Part shown: piece after piece, positions 1 to 11,531 of the stretch
Layout of the letters: every line of letters starts with the position of its first letter
How positions within the stretch are numbered: position 1 is the stretch's first letter
Assembly: GCA_948567375.1 (NCBI GenBank)
Contig: OX419758.1
Span: forward strand, 46,577,473-46,641,472
DNA from: Lunularia cruciata
Taxonomy: Eukaryota > Streptophyta > Marchantiopsida > Lunulariales > Lunulariaceae
Reading direction: 5' to 3'
DNA: 64,000 bases
The notes under the pieces: generated by a model
Seen by the model: the letters and a program-made list of their open reading frames with translations, nothing else
Databases searched by the model: none
What the model was told of the DNA's origin: nothing
Translations under genes and position numbers: made by a program

Positions 1-1141
1 GTCTAGAGCGGTTCATGAGTGAATACAAAGCTCTAAAGCCTGCATTGATTCTCATCTTCACACAAGTGGACCAACTATAGTCATGAGAAAACTCAAGGCC
101 CAAGTACTTATAAGAAGAAACCTGCTCCAATTGCTGTCCATCAAAAAAGAAAGGTGTGACACCTTTAGAACCCACCACAATCACCTTGGACTTGTCAAGG
201 TTCACTTCCATCTTTGTTTGATTGCAAAAGCAAAGTAGAGAATCCAACAGCTTCTGTAAACTTTGTGGATTTGTGGAGAGAAGCACTACATCATCTGCAT
301 AAAGGAGTTCATGTATCATCAAAGAGCCAACCTGTACACCTGTAGCTCCAGCTTCCATGAGTAGACTCTCTAGATCATCGATGAAGATTCCGAACAGGGT
401 TGGAGATAGAGAGCAGCCTTGGATCACACCCATTGTGCTAAGGACATCTTGAGAGCTCAAAGATGAAAGTTTCACAATCACTTTCTCATAGAGTCTTGAG
501 ATAGCACCAATCAGATCAGCTGAAACACCAACTTGAGTGAGTCTCTCACTTAGAGATTTCCTAAGCACCTTATCAAAGGCCTTCCTGAAATCAATAAATG
601 CAACATAGAGAGCTCTCCCAACCCCCTTTGGATTTCCACCACAAAACATGGAGTACCAATAGATGATCCAGAGTACTAAAGACTCATCTGAAACCCGCTT
701 GGCACTTAGCTCAAATTTTATGCTTTTCAGCCCAAGTACTCAACCTAGACTCCAAAATTCGACCGTACAACTTGGCAAAGATACTACCCACTAGAATGGT
801 ACGGTAATTGGTGACAATATCTCTATGACCAGACTTGTGAATAGGAACTACCTTCTTGAAGCACCATCTATTAGGAAAGCCACACCTGATGACCTCATTC
901 AAGAGAGAAGTGAGTACCAAAATCAGATGGCTACCACCCCACTTTAGAAGTTCAACACATAGTCCATCAAGGTCTTTAGCCTTACCATTGGCCAACTTCT
1001 TCAATTGGTAGTGGACATCAGCTTCAGAGATGGTGAGAGCAGATCCAAGGCAAGGTGCCATGCTTGGAGCATCTGGGAAAAAGTACAGATCCTTCACATA
1101 TTCACAAAGCTCATTCACATCCAGCGATGGAGATGGAGATC
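1..1141 (-). mobile_element. LINE-A ORF2 (RT) fragment, cut by window edge
   Basis: Minus-strand piece of ORF2. It runs from the RT palm/thumb at base 1 back to the linker before the RT near 1141. YADD lies around 290-310 and the GCSLSP block around 400-420. The codon after KHKI is TGA (711-713), where open copies read CGA. The upstream half is a divergent variant (DVNELCEYVKD, FPDAPSM) compared with most copies here. There is no 3' end because the window starts inside the element. The copy is non-functional. Confidence 0.9.
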
Positions 1142-1306
1142 CACTTCTCATTTGAATGAGGCAATCAAGTGTGGCTTTCCGGATAGATGGTGCTTCAAGA
1201 AGGTAGTTCCTATTCACAAGTCTGGCCAAAGAGATGTTGTCACCAATTACCGTACCATACTTGTTGGTAGTGTCTTTGCCAAGTTGTATGGTCGAATTTT
1301 GGAGTC
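1142..1306 (+). mobile_element. 165-bp inverted LINE ORF2 segment
   Basis: Plus-strand ORF2 sequence from TSHLNEAIKCG to GRILES, lying between two minus-strand fragments. Reversed, it would read directly into the fragment on its right, so it looks like an in-place inversion of that copy. By chance the antisense reading stays open. The minus-strand reading 711-1718 (335 aa) therefore crosses both neighbours and this segment, but its middle is antisense and not a real domain. Confidence 0.85.
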
Positions 1307-1746
1307 GAATGAGTATTGAAATCAGTTGGCTACCGCCCCACTTCAGAAGTTCAACACATAGTCCATCAAGGTCTTCAGCCTTACCATTGGCCAACTTCTT
1401 CAATTGGTACTTGACATCAGCTTCAGAGATGGTGAGAGCAGATCCAAGGCAAGGTGCCATGCTTGGAGCATTTGGGAAAAAGTACAAATCCTTCACATAG
1501 TCACAAAGCTCATTCAGGTCCAGCGATGGAGATGGAGATATGATGGTTACTTTCTTCCAGAAAGCCTTGGGATTGCTCCTCAATTCAGTGCTCAACTCAA
1601 CTCCTTTGAGTCTTAGAAATGCCCGCTTTTTGCACTTCACCAACTTTCTGTATAAAACAAAAGCTTGATTTTGTGCAATCTGATCAAGAGATCTATCCAT
1701 AGCTTTGATCCTTGCCATTTTGCAATCAGCATCAAACCATCTATTG
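1307..1746 (-). mobile_element. LINE-A ORF2 linker fragment
   Basis: Minus-strand ORF2 covering roughly CNRWFDADCKMARIK to GGSQLISIL, the region between endonuclease and RT palm. It ends at about 1746, where a short repeat (ggagtgctctatctgct, then ggagtgctctttctgct) joins it to the C-terminal part of another copy. The fragment has neither end of the element. Confidence 0.85.
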
Positions 1747-3285
1747 ACTGGAGTGCTCTATCTGCTGGAGTGCTCTTTCTGCTGCCAACGTCCTTGTTCT
1801 ACTTCTAGTCTATGAGAACTAGTTCTATATTGAGCGATAACATGTCTCAATGAAGTAGAAATCCTAGCCAAGAGATAATCTTGCTCACAATACACCAACA
1901 TAGGATTTAAAAACTGCTGATAGAAAACCATCTTGGTATCGGGTTGCTGCCATAGGCGAAGTAAGAACTGCTCCTTGATCGCTTCTCGTAGTGCAATAGG
2001 CTCCAATCTCCAATGTCGCTCCAAAACATTCCACCTAGTGGCCCATGCAATCAGATCTGTATACCAACCGACAGATAGAGTGGCACAAAAAGCTTGCTAG
2101 GGAAGTCTCTCATGCTCCATGGACCTCACCTTAGTGGCGTATGTGATAGCTAAAAACAAAGCTTCAGCCTCAAGAGGCAAAAACCCTGTTTCAGCAAGCA
2201 GCAATACATAAGGAGTTTGAGTCCTCACCCCAAGTTCATCACACAAAAACAATTTCTGAACTTTCTCCACCTTTTGCCACCATGTCTTCTTAGTACCTAG
2301 ACCCCAAATTTGAGCACCATAGAGAACCACCGGCTGCACAAGAGATCTCAATAGCACCTTCTTCAACTCCCATGTGGTAAGGTGAGCAAGTCTACTGCGG
2401 TTCATGAGTGAATACAAAGCTCTAAAGCCTGCATTGATTCTCATCTTCACACAAGTAGACCAACTATAGTCATGAGAAAACTCAAGGCCCAAGTACTTAT
2501 AAGAAGAAACCTGCTCCAATTGCTGTCCATCAAAAAAGAAAGGTGTGACACCTTTAGAACCCACCACAATGACCTTGGACTTGTCAAGGTTCACCTCCAT
2601 CTTTGTTTGATTGCAAAAGCAAAGTAGAGAATCCAACAGCTTCTGTAAACTTTGTGGATTTGTGGAGAGAAGCACTACATCATCTGCATAAAGGAGTGCA
2701 TGTATCATCAAAGAGCCAACCTGTACACCTGTAGCTCCAGCTTCCATGAGTAGACTCTCTAGATCATCAATGAAGATTCCGAACAGAGTTGGAGACAGAG
2801 AGCAGCCTTGGATCGCACCCATTGTGCTAAGGACATCTTGAGAGCTCAAAGATGAAAGTTTCACAATCACTTTCTCATAGAGTCTAGAGATAGCACCAAT
2901 CAGATCAGCTGAAACACCCACTTCAATGAGTCTCTCACTTAGAGATTTCCTAAGCACCTTATCAAAGGCCTTCCTGAAATCAATAAAGGCAACATAGAGA
3001 GCTCTCCCAACACCCTTGGATTTCCACCACAAAACATGGAGTACCAATAGGTGGTCCAAAGTACTAAAGCCTAATCTGAAACCAGCTTGGCACTTAGCTC
3101 AAATTTTGTGCTTTTCAGCCCAAGTGCTCAACCTTGACTCCAAAATTCGACCATACAACTTGGCAAAGACACTACCAACAAGTATGGTACGGTAATTGGT
3201 GACAACATCTCTCTGGCCAGACTTGTGAATAGGAACTACATTCTTGAAGCACCATCTATCCGGAAAGCCACACTTGATTGCCTCA
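1747..3285 (-). mobile_element. LINE-A ORF2 RT to C-terminus fragment
   Basis: Minus-strand ORF2 from AIKCGFPDRW (right end) to the QQIEHS region just before the zinc finger (left end). It includes FRKAFDKV, GCSLSP and YADD. The longest open stretch is 2097-3059 (320 aa); it carries the TGA after KHKI at 3099-3101 and further breaks near the C-terminus. The right end abuts a plus-strand copy in the ORF1 C-terminal region at 3285. Confidence 0.88.
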
Positions 3286-5100
3286 AGGCCATAGTGTGTG
3301 AGTTTATTGCTGATTCTTTGAGAGTCCATGATCCTCAGATTTTGCAAGCATATAGATTGGGACAACAAGGTGCACAACCAAGAAGCATTTTGGTGAGGTT
3401 TGGCTCAGAAACTCAAAGGAATGCAGTGATGGGGAACAAAGCTATACTAAAGGGGCGGCGTATCTGGTTGGACCTTGATCTCACACCTCTCCAATGGCAA
3501 GCAAAGAAGGAAGAATTAGCAAAAGTGAAGGAGGCTCAACAAGCAGGTTTTGTTGCATTCTTGAGAGATAATAGAGCTGTGATTACTCAAAAGAAATTGT
3601 CAGCTATTGCATAGCAATTCCAGACCTTTAGAGTACTGTTTTGGAATGTTCATGGGCTCACACATACCAAGTACTCCAGCGCTAAGCCTTTGTGGGATGA
3701 TGCTCATCTGATCAATCTTGTGGAGACATGGGAACATGAAGGAAACACCATTCAAGACATTGAAGGATTCACTCTTGTTGGTTCAACCTGGAACAAGCGG
3801 AGACAACACAAAGGAAGGGGCTTTGGAGGTATTGCTACTTACGTCAGATTTGGCTTTGAGAAATCAGTCTCTTTGATAGGTCAAGATTCAAGTGGACAAT
3901 ACCATTGGCTGAGGATTGGAGGAGTTGCCACACCTTGCTTCATTGCTGTTTGTTACTTTGCCCCGTTGACATCACCAATCTATTCAAGTGGACTTCTCAA
4001 CACCATGCAGCCTTTCCATTCCTTGACGAAGGATGTGTTAGAGTTTCAAAGTAAAGGTGCAGTCCTTGTTCTTGGTGATTTCAATGCTAGGATCCAAGCC
4101 TCTCAGATCCCTGACTTGAGCGACCTTGAGAATGATCCTTTCCACAGCTTGATAGACCATTCCAGTGCTTGGTCACGCTCTTCCAAAGATCCTATGTCCA
4201 ATTCCATGAGTGAGCACTTTTTGAGCTTTGGTGCCAATTGTAGCTTGAAGATCTTGAATGGCCTTTCTCAATTTCCAGAAACTTGTAAAAGCACATGCTT
4301 TGCCTCAGGTGGATCAAGCACCATAGATTATATGCTCACTTCAGCTAATGATATCCATCTTGTCTCAGATTTTGCTGTTTTAGATCCTCAACCAGAATCA
4401 GACCATGCACCTCTATCCTGTACCATCCTTTTTCCTTGCCTCAATAGAACCACATTACCTATAGACCATGCTTTTAGAGGCAAACTTCGTCTAGATTTTC
4501 ACAAGAGAGACTTGTACCAACAAGCTATCCAAGAGAAATTGAGTTCTATGGAGTGGAGTTCTGATTTTCAACAACGTAGTGATCAATTGATTGAACTTCT
4601 TCAATCTACATCAACTTCTTTGTTTCCAAGAGGCTCCCACAGGAAGAGACTTGGTCTCCCTTGCAATAGATGGTATGATGCTGATTGCAAAATGGCAAGG
4701 ATCAAAGCTATGGATAGATCTCTTGATCAGATTGCACAAAATCAAGCTTTTGTTTTATACAGAAAGTTGGTGAAGTACAAAAAGCGGGCATTTCTAAGAC
4801 TCAAAGGAGTTGAGTTGAGCACTGAATTGAGGAGCAATCCCAAGGCTTTCTGGAAGAAAGTAACCATCAGATCTCCATCTCCATCGCTGGACCTGAATGA
4901 GCTTTGTGACTATGTGAAGGATTTGTACTTTTTCCCAAATGCTCCAAGCATGGCACCTTGCCTTGGATCTGCTCTCACCATCTCTGAAGCTGATGTCAAG
5001 TACCAATTGAAGAAGTTGGCCAATGGTAAGGCTGAAGACCTTGATGGACTATGTGTTGAACTTCTGAAGTGGGGCGGTAGCCAACTGATTTCAATACTCA
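3286..5100 (+). mobile_element. LINE-A ORF1 C-term + ORF2 EN/linker fragment
   Basis: Plus-strand copy starting inside ORF1 at KAIVCEFIADS (ORF1 ends at the TAG 3612-3614). It continues in frame through the ORF2 endonuclease and linker to LISILT, where it is fused to a minus-strand copy through a shared ctcact. The endonuclease part is open and has WNVHG, VETWE, LGDFNARI, IDYML and SDHAPL. The stretch starting LWDDAHL at 3690 begins with TTG, not ATG. The RT is absent. Confidence 0.9.
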
Positions 5101-5696
5101 CTCATGGAATTGGACATAGGATCTTTGGAAAAGCGTGACCAAGCACTAGAATAGTCTATCAAGCTATGGAAAGGATCATTCTCAAGGTTGCTCAAGTCAG
5201 GGATCTGAGAGGCTTGGATCCTAGCATTGAAATCACCAAGAACAAGGACTGCACCTTTACTTTGAAACTCTAACACATCCTTCGTCAAGGAATGGAAAGG
5301 CTGCATGGTGTTGAGAAGTCCACTTGAATAGATTGGTGATGTCAACGGGGCAAAGTAACAAACAGCAATGAAGCAAGGTGTGGCAACTCCTCCAATCCTC
5401 AGCCATTAGTATTGTCCACTTGAATCTTGACCTATCAAAGAGACTGATTTCTCAAAGCCAAATCTGACGTAAGTAGCAATACCTCCAAAGCCCCTTCCTT
5501 TGTGTTGTCTCCGCTTGTTCCAGATTGAACCAACAAGAGTGAATCCTTCAATGTATTGAATGGTGTTTCGTTCATGTTCCTATGTCTCCACAAGATTGAT
5601 CAGATCAGCATCATCCCACAAAGGCTTAGAGCTAGAGTACTTGGTATGTGTGAGCCCATGAACATTTCAAAACAGTACTCTAAAGGTCTGGAATTG

Positions 5697-6535
5697 CTAT
5701 GCAGTAGCTAATAATTTCTTTTGAGTAATCACAGCTCTATTATCTCTCAAGAATGCAACAAAACCTGCTTGTTGAGCCTCCTTCACTTTTGCTAATTCTC
5801 CCTTCTTTGCTTGCCATTGGAGAGGTGTGAGATCAAGGTCTAACCAGATACACCGCCCCTTTAGTATAGCTTTGTTCCCCATCTCTGCATTCCTTAGAGT
5901 TTCTGAGCCAAACCTCACCAAAATGCTTCTTGGTTGTGCACCTTGTTGTCCCAATCTATATGCTTGCAAAATCTGAGGATCGTGGACTCTCAAAGAATCA
6001 GCAATAAACTCACACACTATGGCCTTGGTGTCTTCCTTCTCAATCTCAGGCAAACCTGAAATCCTCAAGTTCTTCATTCTCACCAATTGGTTCTCCTTCT
6101 CAACCTCATGCTCTTGCAAGTAAGAGATTTGAGCCACCTTCGTAGCTTCAGCATATGACTTCATCTTGACCTCTAATGTGTCAACCATCTCTTGCAGCCC
6201 TCCATTTTGTGAAGCAATGTTGGTGGCTTGTGCTCCCAAGGAAGCAACCTTCTCAGTAGCATCCACCATACCCTTGGTGAAGTCTAACATCAAATTGCTA
6301 CTCTTCTTGAGTTCTTGGATATCTACGTTGATTGAATTCAGAGATTCTTTCACAGTCAAGACATCAGCTCTTACGGTTTGCAAATCTGCCATAAGAGTGT
6401 TCATGCATTGAGACATAGGGACAAAAAAGCTCTTGAGTTCCTTGTGGAAGTCATTTGCTTTTCTAAACATTTCAACAAGCTATTGCTGTTTTGAAACTAT
6501 CTCAACAATGCCTTGCATCATCTTAGAAGCTTCCA
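5697..6535 (-). pseudogene. LINE ORF1, one early stop
   Basis: ORF1 reading of the 5101-7594 copy. The ATG at 6533-6535 corresponds to MEASKMMQ, and the frame ends at the TAG 5697-5699. One premature stop lies near residue 22 (the Gln codon before LAEM), leaving 257 open codons from MFRKANDF. The coiled coil (residues ~1-140), LRISGLPE and RSILVRF RRM-like strands and the C-terminal helical part are recognisable. This is an old, probably silent copy. Confidence 0.85.
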
Positions 6536-7594
6536 TTCTAAAATTTCTAACAGATACTATGAGAATGTATCCTCTGGTTCACTCAGGCTCTGTGAACACC
6601 AATAGCTTTAAACCAAAAATCAACTCCTTTGGACTTGTAAATCAAAAGTTACAAACTTTTGATTTTGAGTTTTTCTTACATGAAAATTTTGAAATCTTAC
6701 AGATTTTGAAAATTCATAACCTTGGCTACAGTACTTCAAAATCTACAAGTGATGACGCAATCAAAAGCTCTTGAAAAGTTCTATCCAATGAACTAAATAT
6801 GAACTCATTTGAGCCAATAGACATGAAGTTATGGCCTCTAGAGTTCTCTATGGTAAACTTCTAAACCTCATTGAATCACAGAATTGAAATGCTCATAACT
6901 GCAAGCACAAAGCTTCAAATTCTATGAAATGACTTTCAATCAATAGCTCTTGACAAGATGCTTCTAATGAGTCCAAGATCACCTCATTTGAAGATGTAAG
7001 TCCAAAGTTCCAGCCTCTGAAAGTTCAAGATTTGAGCACCACCAACCCCACAAGAACACAGATTGATGAATGTCGAAAATTCTTCCACAGAACTCCAAAT
7101 TCAGCAAGCAGGAATTCAAAAGACAGCCCTCTCACATCTGTTTCCAATGAGTCAAAGATTGAAAGATTTGGACATGGAACCAAAAAGTTACATGGTGTTG
7201 AAAATTGAGCTCAAACACTAAAATCTTCGAGAGATGGCAGAATTTGAATCTTCATAACTTTTTTTTACTATGTGCTCTGCAAGCCAGCCTAGTATCAATC
7301 GAAAGAGCTTCCAAAGGCGCTTCCAATGCCACAAAAATCACTCCATTTGGACACCATATGATGAAGATTCGAACCCTCAAGTCTAGCTCCTGTTTCAGAA
7401 ATTTCAATCACTCATAACGTTTTGCAAAAAGCTCAAAATGACACAATCTTTGTGGCTATGGAAAGGTCTTTGCAAGAGCTTCGAACAAGACCAAAACCGC
7501 AACGTTTGGACATGTTTGTGGGGAGATATGGCTTCTCAAACTTTCAGGACTCCTCTCCTCTCAAACTTTCGAAACTCCACTCCTCTACTCCTCA
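6536..7594 (-). repeat. LINE-A 5' UTR, ~180-bp degenerate units
   Basis: About 1.06 kb of non-coding sequence upstream of ORF1, made of diverged repeats anchored by a tCCAAATggaGTGAT-like core. Small open frames here (70 aa class) recur in all 5' UTR copies but show no domain and drift freely. I treat them as non-coding. Confidence 0.75.
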
Positions 7595-7621
7595 CTCCTC
7601 ACATAGTCACAAAGCTCATTC
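7595..7621 (-). mobile_element. LINE ORF2 scrap (27 bp)
   Basis: Matches the minus-strand ORF2 linker (NELCDYVKD codons), between the 5' end of the preceding LINE and the gypsy fragment. It is either a relic of the target LINE or junction filler. Confidence 0.6.
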
Positions 7622-9720
7622 AGAGAGTGGTATTTGACAATCTACATTCTATTATGATAATATGGATATGAATGTCCCAAATCCTCTCCCTTTCAACACT
7701 CAAGTAGAAATCCGTTATGTAGGGAGGCCAAAAGTAATGTTTAGAGATTTTGTGGTTAGGAATTTTGGTGAGGAGTATTATCAACGAGTGATAGCTTCTG
7801 AGGTCCCAATGGTAGTTTCGATAGTTTGTGTGCCTTCGAGAGTGATTATATTGACTTTGTATTGAAGTAGACGTTAGCAATTGGGTGTTGTAAGAGCCAT
7901 GGATCCGCAGTTGCAAGAGTTGGTGCAAGGAATGCAAGGGATGTTGAATGAATTTCGAAAGATAAAGATGACCATGGAGACATTACAAAGTCAAGTGCAG
8001 ATCCTGAGGAACGATCAAGCCATGCAAGAAGAAGAGCCATCTCAAAACCTTGTACTTGCAACTGAAGTGCTTGGAGAGGCACCCGTGCCTACGAACCCTA
8101 TCAACGGTGAAGCCACATTGCTACTCCGGATGAAGAAGACCTGCAACATCAAGCCTTACAAGGGGCAGCGTACGATGGGAGTAGTGGAAAATTGGATCTT
8201 GAGAATGAATCAATATTTCCGATTGTTCTCAACAGAGATCACAGAGCATGTTGTAGGCGTGTTTGCATGTGGGTACTTGACCGATAAAGCCCTCACATGG
8301 TATGATGCTTGGGAACGATCCATGCTGGCAGAACAATAAACAATGAAATATAAAGCCCGAAAGACCCAAAGAGTCAAAAGGCTAGAAACACAATACAAAA
8401 CACATGAAATGTGAGCCTAGGCAAGGGCCTAGGGCATCTGACCAATCTATAACAAATTGGTCCGATGTAAAGTAACCTCGATCATGTAGCACGATGACAA
8501 AACACAAACAACATTTACAAGAGGTCCTCCAGATTCTAAGACAGAATCAATTGTATGCCAAAATCTCAAAGTGTGAGTTCGGCAAGTCTGAAGTAGACTA
8601 CTTAGGGCATAGAGTAAGTGTAGAGGGCATTCAAGTATTGACAAATAAAATAGAGATCATTCAAAAATAGAGTGCCACAGAAGATCAGACTCAACTTAAG
8701 AGCTTCTTAGGGTTGACAGGATTCTATCATTGATTTGTCAAGGACTTCTCCAAGGTTGCACAACCTTTAACGGCACTACTTGGCAAGGGGAAAAAGTGGA
8801 CATGGGGAACTGCACAAGAGTTGGCCTTTCAAGAATTGAAGGCCACCTTGCTACATGCACCAATCTTGAAGTGGTATGACCCAAAACGTCCAATCAAGTT
8901 GGCTATAGATGCATCAGGCGTAGCAATAGGAGCAGTCCTACAACAAGAGTGGCATGACGGATGGCATCCAATTGCATATTTCTCTCAAAAGTTGTTACCG
9001 GCAGAGCGCAACTACCACACCACAGAACGAGAAGAGCTGGCCATTGTTCTAGCAACCAAGCATTGGAAGCACTACTTGGGCGAGAAGGCATTTGTAGTAG
9101 AGACAGACCACAAACCTCTAGTCTACCTCGAGACGCAAAAGGATCTATCTTGTCGCCAAATTCTGTGGGGAGAGTGGCAACAACGCTTCAATATGACAAT
9201 CACCTACGTGGAAGGTAAGAAGCAACTTGCAGATGCGTTCACCCGCATGCCAATGGCCAACAACTTGGTGGCAGAGGTTAAGATTAACCTTGAATTCAAG
9301 TAAGAGATTCTAGTTGCTACAAAAACTGATCCATAGATTGTCAAAGCGCAATCGTCCAAAGGTGTAACCAACACCCAAGGACTCACCTTTTGGGATGGCA
9401 GATTATGGACCCTAAATGTCCCAGAATTACACACCACCATTCTAGCGGAATGTCATGATTCGGCTATTGTAGCTCATGTCGGAGTGGACAAGACCTTGGA
9501 TGCAGTCAAGCGCCATTACTATTGGCCCAAGATGAGCAACAACGTGATGGACTATGTGCGTAGCTGCTTACTTTGTCAACAGAACAAAGCTTCTAATCAA
9601 GCTCATGCAAGGCTCCTTCAACCTCTCCCCACTCCTACCCAACGTTGTGAACAAGTAAGTATGGATCTCGTCTGTGAATTACCCAAGACCACCTCAGGGT
9701 TTGACTCCATTGTGGTCATA
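7622..9720 (+). mobile_element. Ty3/gypsy-like LTR retrotransposon fossil, internal part
   Basis: A broken fragment of a Ty3/gypsy element. A gag-like part (about 7899-8336) has an N-terminal coiled-coil-like stretch and the family's tryptophan/aromatic core. RT-end, RNase H and integrase parts lie at about 8489-9720. The RNase H part has ILKWYDP, DASGVAIGAVL and ETDHKPL. The integrase part has the H-H-C-C zinc motif (HVGVDKT to CLLCQQ) and the start of the core. Part of pol between gag and RT is missing, no LTR is recognised, and a LINE 3' end is inserted. It carries several breaks, looks old, and was there before at least one LINE insertion. The first ~270 bp is of uncertain origin. Confidence 0.85.
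8336..8488 (-). mobile_element. LINE 3'-end insertion in gypsy fragment
   Basis: About 150 bp: TTTCATTG-type tail remnant, 3' UTR, both 3' hairpins and only the last ~20 codons of ORF2, in minus orientation. This is an extremely 5'-truncated insertion lying between the gag-like and RT parts of the gypsy fossil. Confidence 0.85.
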
Positions 9721-10093
9721 TACTTCCCTAACGCTAAAGCTTCAACCTGTAAGAGAGTAGAGAAATCACTACAAGTAATCTGATGTCTAAATCTAATCTG
9801 CATGTAACAAGGGTAATCAACAAACACATGATGCTCATCTCAACTTTGCTCAGAATACACAATTTGCAAAGTTGCATGGAGTGCTCTATCTGCTTCCAAC
9901 GTCCTTGTTCTACTTCTAGTCTATGAGAACTAGTTCTATATTGAGCGATAACATGTCTAAGTGAAGTAGAAATCCTAGCCAAGAGATAATCTTGCTCACA
10001 ATACACCAACATAGGATTTACAAACTGCTGATAGAACACACAAAAAGCTTGGGAGGGAAGTCTCTCATGCTCCATGGACCTCACCTTAGTGAA
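9721..10093 (-). mobile_element. LINE ORF2 C-terminal fragment
   Basis: Minus-strand ORF2 C-terminus (zinc-finger region and the segment before it), with an internal loss around 10036 where RTSS...FYQQ sequence is joined to AFCxxL-upstream sequence. The left end replaces the gypsy integrase, joining at tacttccctaac. The right end is interrupted by a second LINE 3' end. Confidence 0.8.
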
Positions 10094-10241
10094 CAATGAA
10101 CAATGAACAATGAAATATAAAGCCTGAAAGACCCAAAGAGTCAAAAGGCTAGAAACACAACACAAAACACATGAAATGTGAGCCTAGGGAAGGGCCTAGG
10201 GCATCTGACCAATCTGTAACAAATTGGTCCGATGTAAACTA
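10094..10241 (-). mobile_element. LINE 3'-end insertion (~150 bp)
   Basis: Tail (aacaatgaacaatgaacaat), 3' UTR and the last ORF2 codons in minus orientation. It is inserted into a resident minus-strand ORF2 exactly between caccttagtg and catatg. No target-site duplication is visible; about one base of the target seems lost. Confidence 0.85.
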
Positions 10242-10876
10242 ACATATGCGATAGCTAAAAACAAAGCTTCAGCCTCAAGAGGTAAAAATCCGGTTTCAAC
10301 AAGCATCAATACATATGGAGTTTGAGTTCTCACCCCAAGTTCATCACACAAAAACACTTTTTGAACTTTCTCCACCTTTTGCCACCATGTCTTCTTAGTA
10401 CCTGGACCCCAAATCTGAGCACCATACAGAACCACCAGCTGCACAAGAGATCTGAACAGCACCTTCTTCAACTCCCATGTGGTAAGATGAGCAAGTCTAG
10501 AGCGATCCATGAGTGAATAAAAAGCTCTAAACCCTGCATTGATTCTCATCTTCACACAAGTAGACCAACTATAGTCATGAGAAAACTCAAGGCCCAAGTA
10601 CTTGTAAAAAGAGACCTACTCCAATTTCTGTCCATCAAAAAAGAAAGGTGTGACACCTTTAAAACACACCACAATCACCTTGGACTTGTCAAGGTTCACC
10701 TCCATCTTTGTTTCATTGCAAAACAAGAGAAGAGAATCCAACAACTTCTGTAAACTTTGTGGATCGGTAGAGAAGAGCACTATATCATCCGCATACAGTA
10801 GTGCATGTATTATCAAGGAGCCAACCTGTATACCTATAGCTCCAGCTTCCATAAGCACCCTCTCTAGATCATCGAA
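10242..10876 (-). mobile_element. LINE ORF2 RT fragment (continuation)
   Basis: Continuation of the 9721-10093 copy: RT thumb and palm up to the LFGIFIDDLE region (near 10870). Lineage markers such as LLLFCNETK and DPQSLQKL show it belongs to a different sublineage from most A copies. A stop separates its two longest open stretches (10196-10597 and 10616-10858). Confidence 0.82.
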
Positions 10877-10881
10877 TACTC

Positions 10882-11187
10882 AATTGTGTATTATGAGCAA
10901 AGTTGAGGATGAGCATCATGTGTTTGTTGATTTCCCTTGTTACATGCAGATAAGAGTTAGACATCAGATTACTTGTAGTGACTTCTCAACTCTCTTACAG
11001 GTTGAAGTTTTAGCGTTAGGGAAGTACATGACCGAGGTAAGTTTACATCAGACCAATTTGTACAGATTGGTCAAATGCCCTAGGCCCTTGCCTAGGCTCA
11101 CATTTCATGTGTTTTGTATTGTATTTCCAGCCTTTTGACTCTTTGGGTCTTTTGGGCTTTATATTTCATTGTCTCATTGTTTCATTG
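10882..11187 (+). mobile_element. LINE 3' end (zinc finger, 3' UTR, tail)
   Basis: Plus-strand 3' end: CIMSKVEDEHHVFVD codons, both hairpins, 3' UTR and a TTTCATTG-type tail ending near 11187. It is 5'-truncated at caattgtgta. The palindrome core reads atcagaccaatttgtacagattggt, a decayed version of the perfect hairpin at 43960-43990. Confidence 0.85.
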
Positions 11188-11345
11188 TGAGCAAGATTAT
11201 CTCTTGGCTAGGATTTCTATTTCACCTAGACATGTTATTGCTCAATATAGAACTAGTTCTCAATGTAGAACAAGGGCATTGGCAGCAGATAGAGCACTCC
11301 ATGCAACTTTGCAAATTGTGTACTATGAGCAAAGTTGAGGATGAT
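11188..11345 (+). mobile_element. LINE ORF2 C-terminal scrap
   Basis: Plus-strand piece from CEQDYLLARIS to the zinc-finger start (CTMSKVEDD). It follows directly on the tail of the previous copy and is cut by a minus-strand 3' end. Too short and broken to encode a product. Confidence 0.8.
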
Positions 11346-11347
11346 CA

Positions 11348-11531
11348 AAGAACAATGAACAATAAAATATAAAGCCCAAAAGACCTAAAGAGTCAAAAGG
11401 CTGTAAACACAATACAAAACACATGAAATGTGAGCCTAGGCAAGGGCCTAGGGCATCTGACCAATCTGTAACAAATTGGTCCGATGTACACTAACCTCAG
11501 TCATGTACTTCCCTAACGCTAAAGCTTCAAC
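11348..11531 (-). mobile_element. LINE 3'-end fragment
   Basis: Minus-strand tail (aacaatgaacaataaaatat), 3' UTR, hairpins and last ORF2 codons, ending at aaagcttcaac where an RT fragment follows. A third independent ~150-185 bp 3'-end relic within 3.2 kb. Confidence 0.85.

Larger units (their letters stand above)
5101..7594 (-). mobile_element. LINE-A 5' half (5' UTR, ORF1, EN start)
   Basis: Minus-strand 5' part of an element: 5' UTR array (about 7594 down to 6536), ORF1 (6535 to 5697), the UAG junction and the first ~190 codons of ORF2 endonuclease. It ends at 5101 against the plus-strand neighbour. The 5' terminus is the purine-rich GGAGT-type run (read in reverse at 7560-7594) that also starts the other complete copies. 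Confidence 0.88.

Noticed and set aside
4794-5006. 70-aa antisense frame (MVLDISFRDGESRSK type) repeated in many copies
   Set aside because: It is a shadow of the ORF2 linker on the opposite strand; it recurs only because the LINE recurs and shows no domain.
3690-5138. ORF2 starting at MWDDAHL
   Set aside because: The first codon is TTG, not ATG. The frame is open upstream to the ORF1 TAG and includes the essential WNVHG motif, so this is not the biological start.
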